The position numbers and the translations under genes are program-made. From Puniceicoccales bacterium (GTDB lineage: Bacteria; Verrucomicrobiota; Verrucomicrobiia; Opitutales; JAIRLG01), in contig JAIRRP010000033.1 of the NCBI GenBank assembly GCA_031255915.1, positions 1 through 7,312 of the forward strand: a stretch of DNA of 7,312 nucleotides. The letters run 5' to 3'. A model generated the notes under the pieces. The model ran no database searches. It saw only the letters and a program-made list of their open reading frames with translations, and was not told the DNA's origin. Of this stretch, positions 1 to 5,313 are shown piece by piece; within the stretch, counting starts at the first letter, position 1, and each line of letters begins with the position of its first letter.

Positions 1-96
1 CCGCCTTTGAGCCCTTCGGGCTCTGGCCCGCTATGCGGGCCGCGGTGAAGAAAAATGAAAGCTCCCGCTTTGCATTTTTATTCACCGCAAAGGCGG
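1..96 (-). repeat. Three-armed structured repeat, copy 1 (inverted)
   Basis: This is the only copy in the opposite orientation to the other three. The ends CCGCCTTTG (1-9) and CAAAGGCGG (88-96) pair as a closing stem. Read on the plus strand, the arms come in this order. A GAGCCC/GGGCTC hairpin with loop TTC lies at 9-23. A GGCCCGC/GCGGGCC hairpin with loop TAT lies at 25-41. A long hairpin at 42-88 has the base GCGGTGAA/TTCACCGC and the tip AAAGC/GCTTT. The copy begins at the first base of the window, so flanking sequence on that side is unseen. No transposase or known element is recognised. The repeat could be a REP-like or MITE-like palindrome or a transcribed RNA structure. Confidence 0.9.
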
Positions 97-100
97 GGAA

Positions 101-125
101 CCCTACACTTCCGAGCGGAAGAGGG
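101..125. other. Hairpin between repeat copy 1 and greA
   Basis: CTTCC (108-112) pairs with GGAAG (117-121) around a GAGC loop. CCCT (101-104) pairs with AGGG (122-125) across a three-base bulge. No T-run follows directly; the nearest is a short CTTTTAA at 141-147, so a normal terminator is doubtful. It could be a processing site or the end of an upstream transcript. Stem pairing is seen directly; any role is inference. Confidence 0.4.
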
Positions 126-169
126 TAGTCAATGAATTCTCTTTTAAGGGCCCAAATGGCGGAAAAATA

Positions 170-200
170 TTGACAATCCTCCGCTGGGGAAGACGTAAAT
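170..200 (+). promoter_or_regulatory. Possible sigma-70-type promoter for greA
   Basis: A perfect -35 hexamer TTGACA lies at 170-175. The best -10-like stretch downstream is GTAAAT at 195-200, which matches the consensus in only half its positions and needs a 19-base spacer. It would place transcription start about 35 bases before the greA ATG. The -35 is convincing on its own, the pair is not. Confidence 0.3.
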
Positions 201-241
201 AAGGGACTGTTTAAAAGAAAATTCGGGTTAGTCACGATGTT

Positions 242-2116
242 ATGGATAATGCGATAGAGGCGATCTTGAGAAAACACCCGGTGTTGGAATGTTCTAAAGA
301 GAAAATAGAACAGATGGTGGATAGTGCGTATTGTTTGCATGCGAGTTGGGGTTTAGGGAAAATTCAATCCTACGACGAGGTATCGGATCGCTTTGCGATC
401 GATTTCGAGGAGGGGCCAAAGAACCATTTGATGGAGCCTGAATTTTGCATCCGAAAGCTAGAAATTCTCCATGAACAGCATTTATTGGTTCGTTTTCATC
501 GCGATCCGGAGGGTTTGAGGCAACAGGTAAAGGAGGATCCCATTGCGGTGATCTTGCAAATGTTGCGAGAGAATCATCAGAAAGAAGTAGTAGCCAGTGA
601 GATCGAGCGCAATTTTAGATCCATCGTTGGGGTAAATACCTATCGCAATTGGTGGAATCGCACGAAGAAACTCATAGCGGAAGATGCTAGAATTCGTCCC
701 GTGGCGGGAAAAGCGAATACCTTCGTCGTGTGCGAAGAACCCATGAGCCTGGTGGCAGAGCTGCTGCAACAGTTTGATTTGCATCGCGATTCCATCGGAA
801 AAATAACGGTGGTGGAAAAGGTTCTCTCCTTGTCCGACGAGTACCGTCGGAATATTATGTGCCATTTCCCTGTCTTCATCGAGGCATTACAGGTGGCCAT
901 CATCAGTGACTCACGACTTCCCGTAGGGAAAAAGTTGTGGGCTTGTTTTATCCGTGATGGTTTACTCCAGATGCAAGGGGAAGATTTAGAATTTATCGAG
1001 CCTTCGAGTAAATCGATTTTGCTCGAAGCGGGGAATAATCTTGGCCAAGTCGTAGAGTTATTGCCCACAGGTTATATCGATCAGTTTTTAAACCTCGTGG
1101 CATGTGCTTATCCCGACGAATGGGAGGATCGTTGTGCGCAGTTGCTAAAAAATAGCGCAGGGAAATTCACCAATGAATGTGTATCGTTCTTTGTGGAACG
1201 AGGTTGTGCAGAAGCGGTGGCAGCGTATTTCATGCGCTGGTTGCGTGAGCGTACCCTAAAAGCGCCGGTGCTCTACTGGATCATTAAGAATCGTTATGTA
1301 CGTCGATTCGCAAGTGTCATAGGTGAACATCTTATCGGTGTGGAGTTGCTGAGGGCAATTTTCTGCGCGATTGATGTGGAGGTATTGCATTCTACGGGCA
1401 ATAGGCGTATTCTTCTGGCAGAGCTCTTGAGTGAAGACCACAGCCTGATCCAGGATTTGCTGAAGAGCGCTTCAGCGGAGGAAGCGCGTGATTTGGCGCA
1501 GATGTTGTGGATCAGTCAAGGATTTAACGCCTTGACCAAGAAGTCGCTTTTGGCCAGGTTTATTAAAGCATTCCCTCAGGTCCAGAGTTTGGTCATAAAA
1601 GATGTCCAAAAGGATGCGACAAGAGAAGGAGATTTCCGTAAAGTCACACGGGAAAGTATGGAGGCGAAGCGGAAGGAGTATGAAGATCTTGTCAATCGTA
1701 GGATTCCTCAGAATAAGCAAGCGATTCAGGTCGCTAGGGAGCATGGGGATTTACGGGAGAATTCGGAGTATAAAATGGCTCGACAAGATCAGGAGATGCT
1801 CATGGCCCTTAAGGTGCAACTCGAACAAGACTTAGCTCGAGTTCAGGTGGTTGATTTGGAAGAAGCGAATTCAGATGTCATCTCCATTGGTTCTGTGGTG
1901 AAATTACGTCATAAGGATACGCAAAAGATCGAGGAATATTGCGTATTGGGTGTATGGGATGGCGATCCAGAAAAAAATATCCTTTCCTATGAGTCACCTT
2001 TAGGGCAAGAGCTTATAGGGAAAAAAGTAGGTCAATCGGTTTTGAGAACGGTGGATGATCAGGCCGCTGAGTGGACCGTCGAGGGCATCGAGCGATGGGT
2101 GGATCGAGTGAAGTAA
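242..2116 (+). CDS. greA: Long GreA-type transcript cleavage factor with large N-terminal extension
   Basis: A 624-residue protein whose last ~160 residues are a GreA/GreB factor, which rescues backtracked RNA polymerase by stimulating cleavage of the nascent RNA. The coiled coil is at ~465-540. Its tip reads AREHGDLRENSEY (498-510), so D503 and E506 match the catalytic acidic pair Asp41/Glu44 of E. coli GreA. The FKBP-like C-terminal domain follows (~548-620), with the family's SPLGQELIGK segment. The first ~460 residues are not in classical ~158-residue GreA. They start with HASWGLGKI (33-41) and a beta-rich patch that looks Tudor/CarD-like (inference), then a WWNRTKKLI segment (137-145) and a long helical middle. 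Chlamydial GreA is similarly long (established, from memory), so this is not a random fusion. The ATG at 242 is the only plausible start: an in-frame TAA lies at 212-214 and no other start codon of the ATG/GTG/TTG type intervenes. No clear Shine-Dalgarno is visible. The gene is followed by a likely terminator. Confidence 0.9.
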   Translation: MDNAIEAILRKHPVLECSKEKIEQMVDSAYCLHASWGLGKIQSYDEVSDRFAIDFEEGPKNHLMEPEFCIRKLEILHEQHLLVRFHRDPEGLRQQVKEDPIAVILQMLRENHQKEVVASEIERNFRSIVGVNTYRNWWNRTKKLIAEDARIRPVAGKANTFVVCEEPMSLVAELLQQFDLHRDSIGKITVVEKVLSLSDEYRRNIMCHFPVFIEALQVAIISDSRLPVGKKLWACFIRDGLLQMQGEDLEFIEPSSKSILLEAGNNLGQVVELLPTGYIDQFLNLVACAYPDEWEDRCAQLLKNSAGKFTNECVSFFVERGCAEAVAAYFMRWLRERTLKAPVLYWIIKNRYVRRFASVIGEHLIGVELLRAIFCAIDVEVLHSTGNRRILLAELLSEDHSLIQDLLKSASAEEARDLAQMLWISQGFNALTKKSLLARFIKAFPQVQSLVIKDVQKDATREGDFRKVTRESMEAKRKEYEDLVNRRIPQNKQAIQVAREHGDLRENSEYKMARQDQEMLMALKVQLEQDLARVQVVDLEEANSDVISIGSVVKLRHKDTQKIEEYCVLGVWDGDPEKNILSYESPLGQELIGKKVGQSVLRTVDDQAAEWTVEGIERWVDRVK

Positions 2117-2138
2117 ATCCGCATCATGGAATGAAATT

Positions 2139-2174
2139 CTGAGATGGAGGTATTTTTTGCCTCTCAGGTTTTAA
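2139..2174 (+). terminator. Likely Rho-independent terminator of greA
   Basis: CTGA (2139-2142) pairs with TCAG (2164-2167), and GAGG (2147-2150) with CCTC (2160-2163), around a T-rich loop. There is a four-base bulge on the 5' side. GTTTTAA follows at 2168-2174. It lies 22 bases after the greA stop. The bulge and short T-run make it a modest rather than strong terminator. Confidence 0.5.
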
Positions 2175-2264
2175 TAGGGCTAAGCCGTTATTTTCATTTG
2201 GTGGTGAGTCATTTTCACCTATGGAACGCTTTGTGGTTGGCGTGTTATTAGAATAGGTCGTCTA

Positions 2265-2347
2265 GAGGATGTCGTTAAAATTAGGCAACGAAAAGAGAGA
2301 TGGAGCAGACGTGAATCCCTTTGTCGACCTTTTTTGACAACACCTTC
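2265..2347 (+). mobile_element. MITE-like element, unit A (short form)
   Basis: An 83-base unit flanked by TA on both sides (2263-2264 and 2348-2349). Its left end GAGGATGTCGTTAAAA is matched in inverted form by the right end (TTTTTTGACAACACCTTC, 2330-2347) with a few differences. Bases 2266-2300 are identical to 2544-2578 of unit B except for one base, and bases 2317-2345 closely match the right end of unit B (2651-2680). The middle is about 57 bases shorter than unit B, so this looks like an internally deleted copy. It has no coding capacity. TA duplication plus inverted ends fits IS630/Tc1-mariner-type MITEs; assignment to that family is inference. Confidence 0.7.
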
Positions 2348-2396
2348 TATATCTAGGACAACGACAAAACTCCCAAGCTCGGGAGCTTTCGGTTTG

Positions 2397-2493
2397 CCGC
2401 CTTTGCGGTAAGGAAAAAATGCAAAGCGGGAGCTTTCATTTTTCCTTCCCGCGGCCCGCATAGCGGGCCAGAGCCCGAAGGGCTCAAAGGCGG
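2397..2493 (+). repeat. Three-armed structured repeat, copy 2
   Basis: The closing stem is CCGCCTTTG (2397-2405) with CAAAGGCGG (2485-2493). The long arm spans about 2405-2452, with GG-A-rich/CATTTTTCC pairing, the tip AAAGC GGGA GCTTT, and one T/C mismatch near its base. Arm 2 is a perfect 7-bp GGCCCGC/GCGGGCC hairpin (2453-2469, loop ATA). Arm 3 is GAGCCC/GGGCTC (2471-2485, loop GAA). This copy lies between the two MITE-like units. Just upstream, a small extra palindrome at 2370-2388 (CTCCC/GGGAG and AAGCTC/GAGCTT) resembles the long-arm tip. Confidence 0.92.
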
Positions 2494-2542
2494 TAAACCC
2501 GCCTCATCGACCGGAGACGCCCTAGAAACTTTTCGGAACCTA

Positions 2543-2681
2543 AAGGATGTCATTAAAATTAGGCAACGAAAAGAGAGAGCAGATGTGGAATGCAGAAACA
2601 AGTCTCCTATATGTTCTTTTTCCCATTCCATCTTCCTTCCTTCTCTTTTTCCCTTTGTCAATCTTTTTTGACGACATCCTC
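2543..2681 (+). mobile_element. MITE-like element, unit B (full-length form)
   Basis: A 139-base unit bounded by TA (2541-2542 and 2682-2683). The left end AAGGATGTCATTAAAA pairs with the inverted right end (TTTTTTGACGACATCCTC, 2664-2681). The symmetry continues inward: GTGGAATG (2585-2592) faces CATTCCATC further right (2624-2632), so almost the whole unit folds into one imperfect hairpin with a loop of roughly 30 bases. There is no transposase gene, so it would depend on an enzyme encoded elsewhere. It has the same orientation as unit A. Bases 2684-2873 up to comF hold no convincing gene or clear promoter. Only a weak CAGA/TCTG hairpin with six Ts (2798-2815) is visible there. Confidence 0.7.
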
Positions 2682-2873
2682 TAGAATGAGTCGCCTAAGC
2701 TGAGAATAGTTTTTAAACCTCAGGTTTTGAAGTTGCTAGATCGTCGTTTTCGCCCGATGGCAGATATGTCCTTTGGAGACTCTGTCTTACGGTAGTGCAG
2801 ATATTCTGGTTTTTTAGGATAAAGCCTGAATTTTGCGATTGGCACGAAGGCTTGTTTTCTCCTTTCTGGAAAG

Positions 2874-3650
2874 ATGATGAAACTGGTAGCAGGATTTTGG
2901 CAATGGATGCGTAGGATGGTGAGCCGGAGCCTGGATTTTCTTTATCCGCGTTATTGTGTCTTCTGTCTTCAGGACATCCGTGCTACGGATTATCTCCATA
3001 TTTGCCAATCCTGTCGCGATGCGCTTATGCCGAGGAACTCAATGAATATCTGCACCCATTGTGGTGCTTTGGCGAAGGGTTTTTCTGAGCAAGGGGTTTT
3101 CTTTTTGCAGAAGGGGGCATCATGTTCCTACTGCCGGAAGCGGAATTTTCGATTCCGTCGTGTGAAGTGTCTTTGGAATTTCCGGGGATTACCCAGGGAG
3201 TGGATCCACCAATTGAAGTATTACAATGGCGAATATTTGATGGCCGATCTGGAAAAGATACTTTCAGAATATTCCGAATGGTATGAGTATCTCGCTCATG
3301 CGATTTTAATCCCGGTGCCACTCCATTGGCGGCGTCATTGGCAGCGTGATTATAATCAAAGCCATCTGATTGCCCATGCCATGGCGAAAATTTCAGGTGC
3401 ATTCGTGATCCCATTACTTAGCCGGTGTAAATTTTCTCATTCCCAGACGGAATTGGCTCGCTGCGAACGCTGGAATAATGTTCAAGGTGTGTTTACTGTG
3501 AACCGCAGGGCGAGAGGTATCGATCGGAGCCGTCGTGTTATTTTGGTCGATGATGTCCTGACGACGGGGGCTACGCTTCATGAGTGCGCGACGATACTCC
3601 ATGAAAATGGTTTTGAGCGCGTCGATGTGGCGGTTTTGGCACATGGTTGA
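2874..3650 (+). CDS. comF: ComF-family phosphoribosyltransferase-like protein
   Basis: A 258-residue ComF/ComFC-type protein, the usual length for the family. The N-terminal part has four CxxC pairs (C28/C31, C44/C47, C60/C63, C84/C87), typical of its zinc-binding module. The C-terminal part is a type I phosphoribosyltransferase fold, with the PRPP loop VDDVLTTGAT at 225-234 carrying the acidic pair D226/D227. Between them sit the family blocks IHQLKYYNGE (111-120), IPVPLHWRRHWQRDYNQS, and SQTELARCERWNNVQGVF. The normally conserved RGFNQ reads RDYNQ, with Asp replacing Gly. Family members are needed for natural transformation in several bacteria; the chemical substrate is not established. Start: ATG codons at 2874 and 2877 are adjacent. 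GGAAAG (2868-2873) directly abuts the first, so translation may begin at the second. An in-frame TAA at 2820-2822 bounds the reading frame. The gene stands alone, ahead of a repeat copy. Confidence 0.88.
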   Translation: MMKLVAGFWQWMRRMVSRSLDFLYPRYCVFCLQDIRATDYLHICQSCRDALMPRNSMNICTHCGALAKGFSEQGVFFLQKGASCSYCRKRNFRFRRVKCLWNFRGLPREWIHQLKYYNGEYLMADLEKILSEYSEWYEYLAHAILIPVPLHWRRHWQRDYNQSHLIAHAMAKISGAFVIPLLSRCKFSHSQTELARCERWNNVQGVFTVNRRARGIDRSRRVILVDDVLTTGATLHECATILHENGFERVDVAVLAHG

Positions 3651-3663
3651 GCTTTTTTTGGGG

Positions 3664-3762
3664 GCCGCCTTTGCGGTAAGGGAAAAATGCAAAGCGGGAG
3701 CTTTCATTTTTCCTTCCCGCGGCCCGTGTAGCGGGCGAGAGCCCGAAGGGCTCAAAGGCGGC
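3664..3762 (+). repeat. Three-armed structured repeat, copy 3
   Basis: It starts 13 bases after the comF stop, in the spacer between convergent genes. The outer pairing extends to ten pairs, GCCGCCTTTG with CAAAGGCGGC. The long arm has the same T/C mismatch as copy 2. Arm 2 is weakened (GCCCG/CGGGC, loop TGTAG). Arm 3 is GAGCCC/GGGCTC with loop GAA. Its position after comF could suggest transcript 3'-end protection, but no T-run follows the structure. Confidence 0.92.
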
Positions 3763-3951
3763 AGACACCGGCCAGGACAAATGGATATGTGCAAAATTTA
3801 TCGATCGCAATGGCGATAAAAGGGACTCTGGAAATCGCTCATGATTAAAGGTGATAGGGTACTTACGACATAGAACCCTCTGGCAAGCCTAATAAGATCG
3901 ATACGACTATGTGGGCGCTCCTCAATGGATTCTGTCGTGAGCTTTTTTTAT
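3763..3951 (+). other. Structured convergent spacer, possible terminator or small RNA
   Basis: No gene is recognised here. TTTATCG (3798-3804) pairs with CGATAAA (3814-3820). GCTCATGAT (3837-3845) can pair along all nine positions with GTCGTGAGC (3934-3942) if G-U pairs are allowed. This encloses ACATAG (3868-3873) pairing with CTATGT (3907-3912). Seven Ts follow at 3943-3949. The nested helices ending in a T-run could be the end of the comF transcript or a ~110-base RNA. I see no SRP RNA, tmRNA, RNase P or tRNA signature. Pairing was found by eye and may be partly chance. Confidence 0.3.
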
Positions 3952-4992
3952 CTATGATAGAAATCGAATCGATACTTCTTCTCCGAGATACTTTTTCGAC
4001 GGAAGTAGGTAATTTTGTACATAATCTCTGACGGCTTCTTCAAGAGGTGTTATCTCCTGGATATAACCGATTTTTCTTAATTTTTGAATGTTGGCCTGCG
4101 TATGGTATTGGTAACAGGCTTTTAGGGTCTCTGGCATATCGATGAATTCCATACGAGGCGATAATCCCATCGCATGGGAAATCGCCTGGGCGAGGTCTAG
4201 CCATCGGGAAGCCACGCCGGAGCCGATATTGTAGATACCCCCATTGGGATGATTTATGTCTTGTGGAAGCTCCGCCAGAAAGAGAGAAATTTTGGCCGCA
4301 TCTTTGACGTAAAGAAAGTCGCGGGTTTGTTCACCATGGACACAATCCGGGCGATAACTTTTAAAGAGATGGAGGGCTCCCTTTTCGGCGAGTTGTTGGA
4401 TCCCGCGTGGGATAAAGCTCATCATGGGACCTTTATGGTATTCGTTGGGCCCGAAGATGTTAAAGTATTTCATGCCGTAGATGTAGGGCAGAAGTCCTCT
4501 GCGATGTGCGTAAAGGTCGAAGAGGTGTTTGGAATAGCCATACATATTGAGTGATCGTAGCGTAGGCAGTTCCTTTTCTTCATCCGACATGCCGAAAATG
4601 CCATTTCCATAGGTGGCGGCGGAAGAGGCATAGACGAAGCGGATGTTTTTGGATACGGCCCACTCGGCTAGTTTTTTGCTGAATTCGTAATTATTCTGAA
4701 TCAGGAAATCGGCGTCGGTTTCAGCCGTATTGGCGCAGGCACCCAGGTGGAAGATGCAGCCAATGTCTGCGAGTTTCGTGTCGTTATTGGCGATGCTGGC
4801 CAGAAGGTCTTGTGGCGAGAAAATATCGGCGAAATGCAATGGGATGAGGTTTCGGAAACGCTCATCTCGTCCGAGGGTATCGCAGATAAGGATATGGTTG
4901 AAGCCTCGGCGATTGAGTTCCCACAGGATGGCACTGCCGATGAATCCGGCACCTCCGGTGATGAGAATCTGTCCTTGATCCCAGGTTTTCAT
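3952..4992 (-). CDS. hldD: ADP-L-glycero-D-manno-heptose 6-epimerase
   Basis: A 346-residue extended short-chain dehydrogenase/epimerase that interconverts ADP-D-glycero- and ADP-L-glycero-D-manno-heptose, the last step in making the heptose donor for the LPS inner core; it acts in the cytoplasm with NADP. The Rossmann motif TGGAGFIGS is at 12-20. The segment YASSAATYG (121-129) holds the catalytic serine. MYGYSKHLFD contains the Y151-x3-K155 pair. YHKGPM (185-190) matches the HldD-specific block with the third catalytic residue, a lysine (here K187; E. coli Lys178). FHLGACANTAETD and KYFNIFGPNEYHKG fit HldD rather than generic GalE or RmlB. It is slightly longer than the ~310-residue E. coli enzyme, through an eight-residue N-terminal lead and a C-terminal tail. 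The ATG at 4990-4992 is well fixed: an in-frame stop lies six codons upstream (5008-5010). The Shine-Dalgarno is poor, with AGG touching the ATG. It stands alone between repeat copies 3 and 4; no other heptose gene is in view. Confidence 0.95.
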   Translation of the reverse strand: MKTWDQGQILITGGAGFIGSAILWELNRRGFNHILICDTLGRDERFRNLIPLHFADIFSPQDLLASIANNDTKLADIGCIFHLGACANTAETDADFLIQNNYEFSKKLAEWAVSKNIRFVYASSAATYGNGIFGMSDEEKELPTLRSLNMYGYSKHLFDLYAHRRGLLPYIYGMKYFNIFGPNEYHKGPMMSFIPRGIQQLAEKGALHLFKSYRPDCVHGEQTRDFLYVKDAAKISLFLAELPQDINHPNGGIYNIGSGVASRWLDLAQAISHAMGLSPRMEFIDMPETLKACYQYHTQANIQKLRKIGYIQEITPLEEAVRDYVQNYLLPSKKYLGEEVSIRFLS

Positions 4993-5035
4993 CCTGTAAT
5001 AAATAGCTTAGGGAAGAAGAAGTCAAAGGATATTT

Positions 5036-5082
5036 GGAGGTCATGGGATTTCACTGTTTCCCTCGGAGGTTATGGGATTCCA
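5036..5082. repeat. 18-bp direct repeat upstream of hldD
   Basis: GGAGGTCATGGGATTTCA (5036-5053) recurs as GGAGGTTATGGGATTCCA (5065-5082), 16 of 18 bases identical, 29 bases apart. Read on the minus strand the copies lie about 44-61 and 73-90 bases before the hldD ATG. They could be paired regulator sites or a small duplication. On the plus strand each looks like a ribosome site plus ATG, but the frames they open run into repeat copy 4 and are not credible genes. Confidence 0.6.
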
Positions 5083-5132
5083 TTGGTTTTTCGGGGGAGA
5101 TGGTTTGTCGCTGTCGATTGTCTGTTCGGCCT

Positions 5133-5231
5133 GCCGCCTTTGCGGTAAGGGAAAAATGCAAAGCGGGAGCTTTCATTTTTCCTTACCGCGGGCCGCGCAG
5201 CGGGCGGGAGCCCGTAGGGCTCAAAGGCGGC
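5133..5231 (+). repeat. Three-armed structured repeat, copy 4
   Basis: The outer stem GCCGCCTTTG (5133-5142) pairs with CAAAGGCGGC (5222-5231). The long arm (5142-5189) is the best paired of copies 2-4: GCGGTAAGG matches CCTTACCGC, with only one bulged G before the GAAAAATG/CATTTTTC helix. Arm 2 has decayed to CCGC/GCGG around GCA. Arm 3 keeps its GAGCCC/GGGCTC stem but has loop GTA instead of GAA (5208-5222). It lies 3' of recR and 5' of hldD. The remaining 82 bases up to the recR stop (5232-5313) show no clear gene or terminator. Confidence 0.92.
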
Positions 5232-5313
5232 AGGGGCGGTGGGCAATCGATGGCTTTAGGAATTTGGATGGGCAGCTGGCAGGCCATTGCCGGGAACCAT
5301 ACTTACCCTCGGG

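Noticed and set aside
2710..2730. AAACCTCAGGTTT palindrome as a terminator
   Set aside because: The arms are separated by a single base, too tight for a hairpin, and only four Ts follow. It may be chance or a protein site.
2840..2857. Sigma-54-like -24/-12 promoter (TTGGCACGAAGGCTTG) before comF
   Set aside because: The GG is followed by 11 rather than 10 bases before the second element, and that element is GT rather than GC. Both the spacing and the key -12 base are wrong.
3580..3819. Overlapping plus-strand frame at the comF end
   Set aside because: Out of frame with comF and extended only by repeat copy 3; no domain or plausible ribosome site.
3763..3950. A 6S RNA, SRP RNA or tmRNA in the convergent spacer
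   Set aside because: The size is roughly right for 6S, but no long rod with a central bubble can be drawn with confidence, and SRP and tmRNA signature sequences are absent.
1..5231. Structured repeats as tRNA genes because of their cloverleaf-like shape
   Set aside because: There is no T-loop GTTCRA motif, no anticodon arm of the right size and no acceptor end. The long arm is far too long and the same sequence recurs four times.
1..5231. Structured repeats as integron attC sites or a CRISPR array
   Set aside because: The ends lack the attC core GTTRRRY/RYYYAAC and no integrase or cassettes are seen. Spacing of 1.2-2.3 kb with whole genes between copies excludes CRISPR.
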